Below are positions 46,881-56,153 of a stretch of 64,000 nt of DNA, one piece after another. A program made the position numbers and the translations under genes. This DNA is from an uncultured Eubacteriales bacterium (GTDB lineage Bacteria > Bacillota > Clostridia > Lachnospirales > Lachnospiraceae). Position 1 is the first letter of the stretch; every line of letters starts with the position of its first letter. The DNA is taken from the NCBI GenBank assembly GCA_900542465.1, contig UQNS01000009.1:26149-90148 (forward strand), read 5' to 3'. The notes under the pieces are model-generated. The model was not told the origin of the DNA, did no database searches, and saw only the letters and a program-made list of their open reading frames with translations.

Positions 46881-46930
46881 ATCTTCCGTCTCACGCATCA
46901 AGCCGCGTAGAGTTGGAAGATTATTTTTTT
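46881..46930 (+). terminator. Terminator-like attenuator in the leuA leader
   Basis: ATCTTCC (46881-46887) pairs with GGAAGAT (46915-46921). The inner stem is CTCACGC/GCGTAGAG and a run of seven T follows. It lies between the predicted start point and leuA, so it could stop transcription before the gene. Confidence 0.65.
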
Positions 46931-46956
46931 ATTAATTAATTAGGAGGAACAAAGTC

Positions 46957-48624
46957 ATGTTTGATTACAGACAGTACAAAAGAGGCTATTTTATGCCTCC
47001 TGTGGAATGTAACGATTGGGTTAAGAAGGACTACATTGATAAGGCACCGATCTGGTGTTCAGTAGATCTAAGAGATGGCAATCAGGCCCTTATCGAACCA
47101 ATGAGTCTGAATGAAAAGCTGGAGTTCTTCCAAACCCTCGTAAAAGTCGGCTTCAAGGAAATAGAAGTTGGTTTTCCGGCAGCATCCGAGACAGAGTATG
47201 AATTTCTGCGTGCACTTATCGAACGAAAAATGATTCCGGATGATGTTACTGTTCAGGTACTCACACAGGCTCGTGAACATATTATCAAGAAAACTTTCGA
47301 AGCACTTGAGGGTGTACCTAACGCTATCGTCCATGTGTATAATTCTACATCTGTTGCACAGAGAGAACAGGTATTTGGCAAGTCTAAAGAGGAGATCAAA
47401 GATATAGCTATAGCAGGCGCCAGACTCTTAAAGGAACTTGCCGCAAATGAAAAGGGCAACATCCGATTCGAATACAGCCCTGAAAGTTTTACAGGCACCG
47501 AGCCTGAATATGCCCTTGAAATATGTAATGCGGTAATTGATGTATGGCAGCCGACCGCAGACAAAAAATGTATAATAAATCTCCCGGTAACAGTTGAGGA
47601 ATCAATGCCTCATGTTTATGCATCTCAGGTGGAGTATATGAGTAAGAACCTGCATGATCGTGAAAATGTGATCATTTCACTCCATCCTCATAATGACCGC
47701 GGTACAGGTGTTGCAGACGCTGAGCTTGGGGTACTTGCAGGTGGAGACAGAGTAGAGGGAACTTTATTTGGAAACGGTGAAAGAACGGGCAATGTCGATA
47801 TTATCACGCTTGCCATGAACCTTTATTCTCACGGTGTAGACCCTGAACTCGATCTGTCTGATATGTCATCTCTTGTTGATGTATATGAAAGAGTGACCCA
47901 AATGAGCGTTGAAGCCAGAAGGCCTTATTGCGGCCAGCTCGTATTTGCCGCTTTTTCAGGTTCTCACCAGGATGCTATATCAAAAGGCGTGCACTACAGA
48001 GAAATACATGATCCAAGTAAGTGGACCGTTCCTTACCTGCCTATCAATCCGGAAGATGTAGGACGCAAATATGATTCGGACGTTATCCGCATCAACTCAC
48101 AGTCAGGCAAGGGCGGTGTCGCATACGTTCTCGAGTATAACTACAAAATGGATATTCCTAAGCTTATGAGAGCCGATCTGGGCTATGCAGTTAAAGATGT
48201 TTCTGACGTAGCGCATAAGGAGCTTTCCCCAGAGGAAATCCTTAATATATTTAATAAGCGATATATCAAATACAATCCTGAATTTAAAATTACCTCCGTT
48301 AAATTCAGCCAGGAAGACGGTTCAAGCGCAGAAGCAAGGATCACAATGGAGATCAACGGAGAGTCTGAAACCGTTTCAGGAAGAGGAAACGGCCGTTTAA
48401 ATGCTGTCAGCAATGTTTTGGAGACCAGGTTCAATATAAACTACAATTTATTTATGTATAAAGAACATTCTCTTAACGATGGCGCAGACTCAACGGCTAT
48501 AGCATATATTGGTATTAAAGATAACAATGGTAATGAATTCTTTGGGGCCGGCATTGATTCAGACATTATGAGAGCTTCTATCGATGCTCTTGAATCAGCT
48601 GTAAACAGACAGTTAGAAGGATAA
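46957..48624 (+). CDS. leuA: 2-Isopropylmalate synthase (long form)
   Basis: LeuA condenses acetyl-CoA with 2-ketoisovalerate in leucine synthesis. The 555-residue product is the alpha-isopropylmalate-synthase type 2 form. The HMGL-like catalytic domain has WCSVDLRDGNQAL, the conserved phrase HPHNDRGTGVA, and GNGERTGNVD. A C-terminal LeuA regulatory dimer domain (leucine feedback) spans about residues 430-555. A strong GGAGG precedes the ATG. Control seems to lie in the leader region described separately. No leuBCD follows. Confidence 0.94.
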   Translation: MFDYRQYKRGYFMPPVECNDWVKKDYIDKAPIWCSVDLRDGNQALIEPMSLNEKLEFFQTLVKVGFKEIEVGFPAASETEYEFLRALIERKMIPDDVTVQVLTQAREHIIKKTFEALEGVPNAIVHVYNSTSVAQREQVFGKSKEEIKDIAIAGARLLKELAANEKGNIRFEYSPESFTGTEPEYALEICNAVIDVWQPTADKKCIINLPVTVEESMPHVYASQVEYMSKNLHDRENVIISLHPHNDRGTGVADAELGVLAGGDRVEGTLFGNGERTGNVDIITLAMNLYSHGVDPELDLSDMSSLVDVYERVTQMSVEARRPYCGQLVFAAFSGSHQDAISKGVHYREIHDPSKWTVPYLPINPEDVGRKYDSDVIRINSQSGKGGVAYVLEYNYKMDIPKLMRADLGYAVKDVSDVAHKELSPEEILNIFNKRYIKYNPEFKITSVKFSQEDGSSAEARITMEINGESETVSGRGNGRLNAVSNVLETRFNINYNLFMYKEHSLNDGADSTAIAYIGIKDNNGNEFFGAGIDSDIMRASIDALESAVNRQLEG

Positions 48625-48640
48625 TCTGATTTTGCGCATC

Positions 48641-48675
48641 AAAATGGCCGTGTCCTTGTGATACGGCCGTTTTTG
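48641..48675 (+). terminator. Terminator after leuA
   Basis: AATGGCCGT pairs with ACGGCCGTT and runs into five T. Confidence 0.8.
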
Positions 48676-48677
48676 TT

Positions 48678-49145
48678 GTGGGTCGGATAGACTCAGTTGA
48701 GTGCATGAGAGATTCTCGTAAGAGAAATGAGCATGAACGAAACATAAACCACCCGCTTTGCGGGTGCGCGACGTTTGTTATACAAAAAAATCACCTTTCC
48801 GACTACAATAAAGTTGTTCAGGCTATATTGTATAAAGGAGTGGAGATTTTGGAAGGGCAACTTATGCCAGATCATATACATATGTTGTTGAGTATTCCGC
48901 CAAAGATAAGTGTTTCTTCATTTATGGGATATTTAAAAGGGAAAAGTGCCCTTATGATATTTGATAAGCACGCAAACCTGAAGTATAAATTTGGAAATCG
49001 CCACTTTTGGGCCGAGGGATACTATGTAAGTACTGTAGGACTCAATGAGGCCACAATAAAGAAGTACATCCAAGACCAGGAGAAACATTACATTGCGCTG
49101 GATAAGTTGAGTGTAAAAGAATATGAGGACCCTTTTAAGGGTTAG
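48678..49145 (+). pseudogene. tnpA: IS200-type TnpA (Y1 transposase), N-terminus degenerate
   Basis: From residue 50 the frame matches HUH single-strand transposases very well: LMPDHIHMLL (HUH), PPKISVSSFMGYLKGKSALM, and NRHFWAEGYYVSTVGLNEATIKKYI with the catalytic Tyr. The family start with the KYHIVFTPKYRRK strand is missing. Upstream codons overlap the left hairpin of the element and encode unrelated sequence. A deletion of about 30 residues including the start is the simplest reading, so this copy is probably dead unless moved in trans. Confidence 0.7.
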
Positions 49146-49345
49146 GAGGTCAAGCATTACCAATACCCCTTAAGGGGTAGCGACGAGTCAAAAGCAATAT
49201 GGATTGAACGAAGCTGAGAGGAGAATGCGAAAGCATGAACCTCACAGCTGAAAGAAAGCCAGCGCCTTGAGACGCTAGCCTAGTGTTCCGCGGGCTTATA
49301 GCCCTAGAGCAAACCACCCTTTGGAAGGGTGGTTATGATTTTTTA
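48690..49345 (+). mobile_element. Decayed IS200/IS605-like element with subterminal hairpins
   Basis: The limits are estimates. A left subterminal hairpin CACCCGC-TTT-GCGGGTG (48750-48766) and a right one AACCACCCTT-TGG-AAGGGTGGTT (49312-49334) both start from an ACCACCC phrase, the layout of IS200/IS605 ends, which TnpA recognises. Between them lie a tnpA frame and a structured non-coding stretch. No TnpB is present. The left part also holds a small ACTCA/TGAGT hairpin and a TTCTC-GTAA-GAGAA hairpin. Confidence 0.75.
49146..49311 (+). ncRNA. Structured non-coding tail of the IS200 element (candidate RNA)
   Basis: After the tnpA stop, about 165 bases fold into several clear stems. The palindrome TACCCCTTAAGGGGTA lies at 49164-49179. 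AGCTGAGAGG/CCTCACAGCT (49212/49240) encloses ATGC-GAAA-GCAT, a GNRA tetraloop. AGCG/CGCT is at 49261/49273 and GGGCT/AGCCC at 49292. Compensated pairs and the GNRA loop suggest a selected RNA, perhaps related to guide-type RNAs of IS605 elements, but there is no TnpB here. That relation is inference. Confidence 0.5.
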
Positions 49346-49401
49346 AATGGTACATGTAAAATATAATCTTCGCACCCGATGGAAAGGAAAACGCTAATTG
49401 T

Positions 49402-50184
49402 ATGAATAAATTAATAGCATCTGATATTGATGGCACATTATTACAGCACGGTCAGCAGCATATCAGTGAGAGTTTTATAAAGGTGATCAAAGAGCTTAAG
49501 AAGATAGGCGTTACATTCGTAGCTGCAAGCGGAAGACAGCTGCCAAGTCTTCGAACTCTTTTTAAAGACGTTTTAGACGATATTTACATCGTTGCAGAAA
49601 ACGGAGCTATAGCATCTTACAAGAATGAAATCATATTCGAGAAAACAATGAGTCCATCGCTTGCACATGAGATTGTAACTGATATTATGCGTACCCCCGG
49701 CTGTGATCCTATAATCTCAACTAAAGAAACGGTGTACATCAGCAAAAAAGCAAATGATTTTTTTAGGGAAACTCATAGAGAGTTAATATACACTACGACA
49801 GTAACGGACGATTTTTATTCTATAAGAAATGGTGTGCTAAAAGTCACAGCATGCAACTATGACGGGATCCGCAATGACGTTAAAGCCTTTGCAGACAGCT
49901 GGAAAAAGTTCGCTGAAGTAACCATGTCAGGCTTTATGTACTGTGACTTTATGGATCTTTCAGTAAGCAAGGGGAATGCTCTTGAGAAGATCCAGAATAT
50001 ACTGGATCTGAAACCTGAGGAATGTATTGCCTTTGGAGATAACTTCAATGATATTTCAATGTTTGACAAGGTTGAAAGTTCATTTGCCATGGTCCGCGCA
50101 GACGATAAGGTAAAGGAATATGCCCGGTACCAGACGGAAAATGTTGAAGATACCGTCAGAAAAATATATAATATCACGAGTTGA
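49402..50184 (+). CDS. HAD-superfamily Cof-type sugar phosphatase
   Basis: This is a 260-residue HAD phosphatase of the Cof subfamily. Motif I is SDIDGTLL near the N-terminus, motif II AASGRQ, and motifs III/IV SKGNALEKIQNI and ECIAFGDNFNDISMFDKV. A C2-type cap domain fills the middle. Substrates in this family are small phospho-sugars, flavins or PLP; the sequence does not tell which. It sits alone after the IS remnant and has nine bases to the next gene. Confidence 0.88.
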   Translation: MNKLIASDIDGTLLQHGQQHISESFIKVIKELKKIGVTFVAASGRQLPSLRTLFKDVLDDIYIVAENGAIASYKNEIIFEKTMSPSLAHEIVTDIMRTPGCDPIISTKETVYISKKANDFFRETHRELIYTTTVTDDFYSIRNGVLKVTACNYDGIRNDVKAFADSWKKFAEVTMSGFMYCDFMDLSVSKGNALEKIQNILDLKPEECIAFGDNFNDISMFDKVESSFAMVRADDKVKEYARYQTENVEDTVRKIYNITS

Positions 50185-50207
50185 TTATATGAATGGCGGT
50201 TAGGCAT

Positions 50208-51209
50208 ATGAAAAAAAATATAAGTGCAAAAAAATATAAATGGCCGATCATTGGCCTTATTATTGCTGCGGCAATTGTAATCTATACCCTTACCCTGAAC
50301 GGTAAGGTTCTCTATTTCACATTTGGTCTATCTAAAAATGAGGTCATGAGAGTAGGCAGCATCGAAATATCTTCTGCGGCTGCCAATATTCTTATTTCTG
50401 ATGAAAAGACAAGATTGATCGATCTTTCTGATGACCGGGTATTATCTGATACGGTCAAGGGTGAATCTATCGAATCCTATGTAAAAACAAGCGTTAAGAA
50501 CAGGCTTTCCAGAGTCGCCGCGCTTAATGAAATGGCAAAAACAAAAGGCGTGGTTCTTTCTCATACAGAAAAGGAAAATGCAGGCAAGGCTGCCTCCGAA
50601 TTTTACAATGCCTTGTCAGATTCTGACAGGGCATACACCGGTGCGTCTGTAGAAGATCTGGAAAAAATGTATACTCAGTTTGCCATTGCACAGAAAATGA
50701 AAAAAGAACTGACTGCAGGTTCGACCATAGAAGTATCAACAGATGAGGCACGTGTGATCTCTATTCAATTTATTTGTGCAGATGCAGAAGAAAAGATAAA
50801 TGATGCAAAAAAAGAACTGGCTAAAGGGACACCTTTTTATAATGTAGCTCAGTCGGTCAATGGCTCAAATGAGTATACAGCAGAACTTACCAGAGGACAG
50901 ACTGACAGTGAATTTGAAAATACAGCATTCAGTCTCACCTCAGGACAGGTAAGTAATGTTATTGCGAGCAACGGCAAATATTACATAATAAAATGCTCCA
51001 GTGATAATGAGCAGTCTAAGACCGATTCTAATAAGGTGAAATTGACTGCTGAAAAGGAAAATAAATATTTTGAGAGCAAATTTTTACCATTTGAAAACAG
51101 TCTTTACGTTGAGATGAATAACGGAGTATGGAAAAAGAAAAGCGTTGCGGGCGCCGGCAGGCTTTCAGCTCATTTTGATGATTATTACAATAAATTTTTA
51201 GACTTATGA
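50208..51209 (+). CDS. Membrane-anchored PpiC/PrsA-like peptidyl-prolyl isomerase
   Basis: The product (about 333 residues from this Met; an ATG 15 bases earlier is also in frame) has one N-terminal span (PIIGLIIAAAIVIYTL) with the rest outside the cell. The region at about 190-290 resembles a parvulin fold (RVISIQFICADAEEKIN, FYNVAQSVN, FSLTSGQVSNVI, GKYYIIKC), flanked by helical SurA/PrsA-like lobes. No lipobox Cys is present, unlike typical PrsA. Catalytic residues are not clearly conserved, so it may be a chaperone without isomerase activity. It precedes the topoisomerase pair. Confidence 0.7.
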   Translation: MKKNISAKKYKWPIIGLIIAAAIVIYTLTLNGKVLYFTFGLSKNEVMRVGSIEISSAAANILISDEKTRLIDLSDDRVLSDTVKGESIESYVKTSVKNRLSRVAALNEMAKTKGVVLSHTEKENAGKAASEFYNALSDSDRAYTGASVEDLEKMYTQFAIAQKMKKELTAGSTIEVSTDEARVISIQFICADAEEKINDAKKELAKGTPFYNVAQSVNGSNEYTAELTRGQTDSEFENTAFSLTSGQVSNVIASNGKYYIIKCSSDNEQSKTDSNKVKLTAEKENKYFESKFLPFENSLYVEMNNGVWKKKSVAGAGRLSAHFDDYYNKFLDL

Positions 51210-51221
51210 TCGGGAGGTATT

Positions 51222-53138
51222 ATGGCAGAAAAAAAATACGGTGCTGAAAGTATTTCTATTCTTGAAGGTCTTGAAGCAGTTAGAAAAAGGCCGGGAATGT
51301 ATATCGGAAGTGTTGGCACCCGCGGTCTTAATCACCTGATCTACGAAATCGTCGATAATGCGGTAGATGAACATTTAGCAGGATACTGCAGTGAGATCGA
51401 TGTGTGTCTGAACGCAGACGGTTCTTGTACGATAACGGATAATGGACGCGGTGTTCCCGTGAATATGCATCCTACCGCCGGCGTCTCAGCTGTTGAGGTC
51501 GTTTTTACGATCCTGCATGCCGGAGGCAAATTCAGTGAAGACACATATAAGATATCAGGCGGTCTGCATGGTGTAGGTGCCGCTGTTGTTAATGCGCTTT
51601 CAAAACGGCTTAGTGTCACTGTAAAAAGAGACGGTGTAGTTTATGAGCAGTCTTATGAAACGGGAAAACCTCTTTATCCGTTAAAAGAGATTGGTACCTG
51701 CTCTAAAAAGGTTACAGGCACAAGTGTAACATTTACCCCTGATGAGGAGATATTTGATAAGATCGCTTTTAAGGCTGATGCAGTCAGATCAAGACTTCAC
51801 GAAATGGTTTACTTAAATCCGGGACTTACTATCCGATTTAATGATAAAAGACTTGCGGATACCGCGCCGGTAATATTCCACGAGCCTGAAGGTCTGAAAG
51901 CATTTGTCCGGAGTTTGAATAACGCTAAGGAACCCGTTACAGATATTGTGACTTTTAAGGATACAGTGGACGATATAGAAGTCGAGGTGGCTTTCCAGTA
52001 TGTAAATGTTTTTGAAGAAAATATCCTTGGTTTTTGCAATACGATCTTTACTCAGGAAGGCGGATCTCATATAACAGGTTTTAAGACTAAGTTCACAACT
52101 GTAATAAATCAGTACGCAAGAGAGCTTGGTATTTTAAAGGAAAAAGATGCCAATTTTACAGGATTTGACGTAAGAAACGGTATGACTGCAATTATCGCCA
52201 TTAAACATCCTGATCCCAGATTCGAAGGTCAGACCAAAACGAAACTGGATAACCCTGATGCTGCCGGAGTTGTTGCTTCGGTCACAGGTACCGGCGTAAC
52301 TCATTATTTCGACAAAAATCCGGAAAGCCTTAAGGCTGTTATTGAGTGCGCCAATAAATCAGCCAAGATAAGAAAAGCTGAAGAAAAAGCTAAGTCCAAC
52401 CTGCTTGCCAAGCCTAAATTTTCATTTGATGCAAACGGCAAACTGGCTAATTGTGAAAGCCGAAAAGCCGAGGAATGCGAGATATTTATCGTTGAGGGTG
52501 ATTCTGCCGGAGGCTCGGCTAAGTCTGCACGCAACAGGTCTACTCAGGCTATCCTTCCTATAAGAGGCAAGATCCTTAATGTGGAGAAAGCCACGATAGA
52601 TAAGGTCCTGGCTAATTCGGAGATACAGTCTATGATACTGGCATTTGGCTGTGGTTTTTTGGAAGGCTACGGAAACGACTTTGATATATCCAAACTAAGA
52701 TATGATAAGATTGTCCTTATGACTGATGCGGATGTGGATGGAGCTCATATAGATACTTTGCTGCTCACATTTTTTTATCGATTCATGCCTGATCTTATAA
52801 CTCATGGACACATTTATATTGCAACGCCTCCTCTTTACAAAGTAATACAAAAAAAAAGCAAGGGACAGTATCTTTACGATGACAGAGCTCTTGAAAAATA
52901 CAGAGCATCTCATCCAAATGAAAAATATGATGTTCAGCGTTATAAGGGACTTGGTGAGATGGATCCCGAACAGCTTTGGGAGACTACTCTTAATCCTGAA
53001 AACAGGATACTTAAGCAGGTAAGTATCGAGGATGCCGGTCTGGCATCCGAAATAACGGAAATGCTCATGGGTACAGATGTACCTCCAAGAAGGAACTTTA
53101 TTTATTCACATGCTGATGAAGCAGAGATCGATGCATAA
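51222..53138 (+). CDS. Type IIA DNA topoisomerase subunit B (GyrB/ParE family)
   Basis: This ATPase subunit of a gyrase or topoisomerase IV is 638 residues. It shows LEGLEAVRKRPGMYIGS, NAVDEHLAGYC, DNGRGVPV and GLHGVGAAVVNALS for the GHKL ATPase, then the TOPRIM EGDSAGGSAKSARNRSTQAI and MTDADVDGAHIDTLLL. The phrase PIRGKILNVEKA is GyrB-like, but the SARNRS tract replaces the usual QGRDRKF. It lies away from any dnaA/recF origin genes, which suggests it is the second (ParE-like) set of a Clostridial genome. The A subunit follows after 15 bases. Confidence 0.92.
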   Translation: MAEKKYGAESISILEGLEAVRKRPGMYIGSVGTRGLNHLIYEIVDNAVDEHLAGYCSEIDVCLNADGSCTITDNGRGVPVNMHPTAGVSAVEVVFTILHAGGKFSEDTYKISGGLHGVGAAVVNALSKRLSVTVKRDGVVYEQSYETGKPLYPLKEIGTCSKKVTGTSVTFTPDEEIFDKIAFKADAVRSRLHEMVYLNPGLTIRFNDKRLADTAPVIFHEPEGLKAFVRSLNNAKEPVTDIVTFKDTVDDIEVEVAFQYVNVFEENILGFCNTIFTQEGGSHITGFKTKFTTVINQYARELGILKEKDANFTGFDVRNGMTAIIAIKHPDPRFEGQTKTKLDNPDAAGVVASVTGTGVTHYFDKNPESLKAVIECANKSAKIRKAEEKAKSNLLAKPKFSFDANGKLANCESRKAEECEIFIVEGDSAGGSAKSARNRSTQAILPIRGKILNVEKATIDKVLANSEIQSMILAFGCGFLEGYGNDFDISKLRYDKIVLMTDADVDGAHIDTLLLTFFYRFMPDLITHGHIYIATPPLYKVIQKKSKGQYLYDDRALEKYRASHPNEKYDVQRYKGLGEMDPEQLWETTLNPENRILKQVSIEDAGLASEITEMLMGTDVPPRRNFIYSHADEAEIDA

Positions 53139-53153
53139 AAAAAGGAGTATTAT

Positions 53154-55454
53154 ATGGCAGAACAGATCTTAAAAACCGAGTATTCTGAGATCATGCAAAA
53201 ATCATATATTGATTATTCAATGAGCGTTATTACTGCAAGAGCTCTCCCGGATATACGTGACGGCCTTAAGCCTGTTCAGCGAAGAGTACTTTATGCAATG
53301 GATCAGCTTGGATTAAATGCAGACAAGCCGCACAGAAAGTCAGCGCGTATCGTGGGTGACGCCATGGGTAAGTATCATCCTCATGGAGACTCTTCTATAT
53401 ATGAGACACTGGTTGTTATGTCTCAGGATTTTAAAAAGGGTATGGCGCTGGTCGACGGGCATGGTAATTTTGGCTCTATCGAAGGTGATGGTGCCGCAGC
53501 CATGCGATATACTGAAGCAAAACTTAAAAAATTCACTCAGGAAGTATTCCTGGCTGACCTTGATAAAGATATCGTGGATTTTATCCCTAATTTTGACGGT
53601 TCTGAAAGAGAACCTGAAGTTCTTCCCGTGAGAGTACCTAACCTTTTGATCAATGGCGCAGATGGTATTGCGGTCGGCATGGTGACCAATATTCCAACTC
53701 ACAATCTCGGTGAAGTCGCAGATGCATGTATCTATTATCTCAAAAAAGCCGTTATCGACTCCGAAAATGTTTCACTTGAAGAGCTTATGGATATTTGTCC
53801 TGGACCGGATTTTCCGACAGGCGGTATCGTTATTAATCGCTCCGAACTGCCTGATATCTACAGAAAAGGTGCCGGGAAAATAAAAATACGAGGAAAGATA
53901 ACATTTGAAGAGGGGAAGGGACGAGGTGAAAAAGACAGGCTCGTAATCACTGAAATCCCTTATACGATGATCGGAAATAATATTGCCAAATTTATGCAGG
54001 ATATTATTTCCCTTATTGAAAACAGACAGCTCACCGATATAGCTGATATTTCAAATGAATCCTCAAAAGATGGTATTCGCATAGTGCTTGAACTGAAAAA
54101 AGGCGCAGATACAGACTATATAAAAAATACTCTCTACAAAAAGACCAAGCTTGAAGATACTTTCGGCGTTAATATGCTGGCCATTGTCAACGGGAAGCCT
54201 GAGACTCTTGGGCTTTTAGATATTATAAGAAACTTTACAGACTTTCAGCTGGAACTGAATACCCGCAAGTATACTACACTTCTGAAAGGCGAGGAATTAA
54301 ACAAGGAGATCAAAGAGGGACTTATACGAGCTGTCGATCTTATAGATCTTATTATTGAGATCTTGAGAGGAAGTAAAGACCTTGCAACGGCAAAGGAATG
54401 TCTTATAAATGGCAGAACAGAAGGGATCCGCTTCAAAGGTCCCGGATCAGAAGAACTCGCAAAGGAGCTGCATTTTACAGAAAGACAGGCGGATGCGATA
54501 TTAGGAATGCGTCTGTACAGACTTATCGGGCTTGAGCTTGATGAACTGAAAAAAGAATATGACAAGTGCCTGAAAAACATAAAAAAATATACGAAACTTT
54601 TAAAAAGCAGGTCTGTTATGACTGAGGTCATTATAGAAGATCTTGAAAAAATAAAAGCAAATTACAAGGTCAGCAGAAAGACAGTTCTTGAAGATGGACA
54701 AGAAGCAGTAATTCCTGAAAAACCGTTAGTAGTTCAAAATCTTGTTCTTCTCATGGACAGATTTGGTTATGTCAAAACTATTGACAGAGCCATATACGAT
54801 AAAAACAAGGAAACAGCAGATTCCGAAAATAAGAGGATCATGCCAGTTTTAAGTATTGACACTCTCTGTATTTTTACGGATAAAGGCAATATGCACCGGA
54901 TCAATGTGGCATCTATTCCTCAGACTAAATTAAAGGATAAGGGGGTCCCTATAGATAATCTCGGCAACTATAAAACATCAAGTGAAGAGATCGTCTATAT
55001 GTGCCTTTCCAAGGAGATAGAGGAAGCCGCTGCATTCGCTTCTGACACACTCGTTTTCGTTACCGGCAAGGCGATGATGAAAAGAGTGGACGCGTCTGAA
55101 TTTATTGCAAGCAAACGGACTATTGCCGCGACTAAACTCGGAGATAATGATAAAGTTATAAAAATTTTGGACCTGTATAAATACCAGACTCCTTTCAGAA
55201 CCGTACCTGACGGACAGGGACAGATGTCAATGGACATTGCCGGTATTGATATTAAAAACAAGATCGTTTCTCTCATTTCCAAAAAAGGTTACAAGCTGAA
55301 ATTCAGTCTGGAGGAGATCCCATCTAAGAAAAAATCTGCAATAGGCGTCAGGGGAATGAAATTGGATGATAGTGATGAACTGTCACTTGTTGAAATTATC
55401 GACCCGGATCCAAGAATGAAGATCGGACACAGAGATTCTAAGGGCAAAAAATAA
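53154..55454 (+). CDS. Type IIA DNA topoisomerase subunit A (GyrA/ParC family)
   Basis: This is the 766-residue breakage-reunion subunit. It has MSVITARALPDIRDGLKPVQRR, the quinolone-pocket helix HPHGDSSIYETLV (Ser and Glu at the two key positions, Glu being ParC-like), and the catalytic Tyr in AAMRYTEAKL. The coiled-coil tower precedes a C-terminal beta-pinwheel (about 495-760). No QRRGGKG GyrA box is visible in the pinwheel, arguing against strong negative supercoiling and for a decatenase (topoisomerase IV). The pair shares one operon with the B subunit. Confidence 0.92.
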   Translation: MAEQILKTEYSEIMQKSYIDYSMSVITARALPDIRDGLKPVQRRVLYAMDQLGLNADKPHRKSARIVGDAMGKYHPHGDSSIYETLVVMSQDFKKGMALVDGHGNFGSIEGDGAAAMRYTEAKLKKFTQEVFLADLDKDIVDFIPNFDGSEREPEVLPVRVPNLLINGADGIAVGMVTNIPTHNLGEVADACIYYLKKAVIDSENVSLEELMDICPGPDFPTGGIVINRSELPDIYRKGAGKIKIRGKITFEEGKGRGEKDRLVITEIPYTMIGNNIAKFMQDIISLIENRQLTDIADISNESSKDGIRIVLELKKGADTDYIKNTLYKKTKLEDTFGVNMLAIVNGKPETLGLLDIIRNFTDFQLELNTRKYTTLLKGEELNKEIKEGLIRAVDLIDLIIEILRGSKDLATAKECLINGRTEGIRFKGPGSEELAKELHFTERQADAILGMRLYRLIGLELDELKKEYDKCLKNIKKYTKLLKSRSVMTEVIIEDLEKIKANYKVSRKTVLEDGQEAVIPEKPLVVQNLVLLMDRFGYVKTIDRAIYDKNKETADSENKRIMPVLSIDTLCIFTDKGNMHRINVASIPQTKLKDKGVPIDNLGNYKTSSEEIVYMCLSKEIEEAAAFASDTLVFVTGKAMMKRVDASEFIASKRTIAATKLGDNDKVIKILDLYKYQTPFRTVPDGQGQMSMDIAGIDIKNKIVSLISKKGYKLKFSLEEIPSKKKSAIGVRGMKLDDSDELSLVEIIDPDPRMKIGHRDSKGKK

Positions 55455-55476
55455 TTTAACCCCTTTTATTAAACGC

Positions 55477-55524
55477 AAAGACAGATAGGGATGGTATCGG
55501 ATTATCCTTATCTGTCTTTATATT
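55477..55524 (+). terminator. Terminator after the topoisomerase pair
   Basis: AAAGACAGATA pairs with TATCTGTCTTT, with further GGGAT/ATCC pairing inside. The T tract is modest. Confidence 0.65.
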
Positions 55525-55617
55525 TTGAGTCTAAATAAGTGGGGGCTTGCACATTATTAAATGTTTTTTATTATTAGCTTATCTCTGTGATTCTATAAGT
55601 TTTAAAGAGGATTATGT

Positions 55618-56100
55618 ATGGATAGTAAATTATTTAGATATGCACAAAGAGAAGATACAGAGTTGATCTTGTCATTTATTAAAGAATTAGCGGAATATGA
55701 AAAAATGTCTGACCAGGTCGTTGCAACTGAAGAACTTCTGACGGAATGGCTGTTTGAAAATAGGACCGCAGAGGTTATTTTTGCATTGGAAAATAAAACG
55801 GAAGTTGGAATGATCCTTTTCTTTCATAACTTTTCTACTTTCCTTGGACGTGCAGGTATTTATCTGGAAGATCTGTATGTGAGACCGGGATATAGGGGGA
55901 AAGGATATGGAAAAGGCCTGCTCAGGGAACTTGCAAGGATCGCAGTTGAAAAGAAGTGCGGAAGGATTGAATGGGTCTGTCTTAACTGGAACAGGCCGAG
56001 TATAGAGTTCTACGAATCGATAGGCGCATTTCCGCTGACCGATTGGACGACCTTCAGATTGACCGGTGATAAGCTTATACAACTTGCAAATCAGAGCTAA
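55618..56100 (+). CDS. GNAT acetyltransferase, diamine/polyamine N-acetyltransferase-like
   Basis: The 160-residue product resembles the spermidine/spermine acetyltransferase branch: ELAEYEKMSDQV near the start and MILFFHNFSTFLGRAGIYLEDLYVRPGYRGKGYGKGLL (acetyl-CoA loop RGKGYG, read in parts). WNRPSIEFYESIGA closes the fold. The substrate could be a polyamine or another amine. It is a single gene with its own promoter region; GAGG precedes the ATG. Confidence 0.85.
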   Translation: MDSKLFRYAQREDTELILSFIKELAEYEKMSDQVVATEELLTEWLFENRTAEVIFALENKTEVGMILFFHNFSTFLGRAGIYLEDLYVRPGYRGKGYGKGLLRELARIAVEKKCGRIEWVCLNWNRPSIEFYESIGAFPLTDWTTFRLTGDKLIQLANQS

Positions 56101-56153
56101 AATAAGTGACAAAGCAAAGAAGTTGATGTATTTATAAAAGGAGAGTTTTAAAG

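Noticed and set aside
48750..49334. Repeats around the IS200 element as a CRISPR array
   Set aside because: There are only two hairpins, at the element ends, with a transposase between and no regular spacers.
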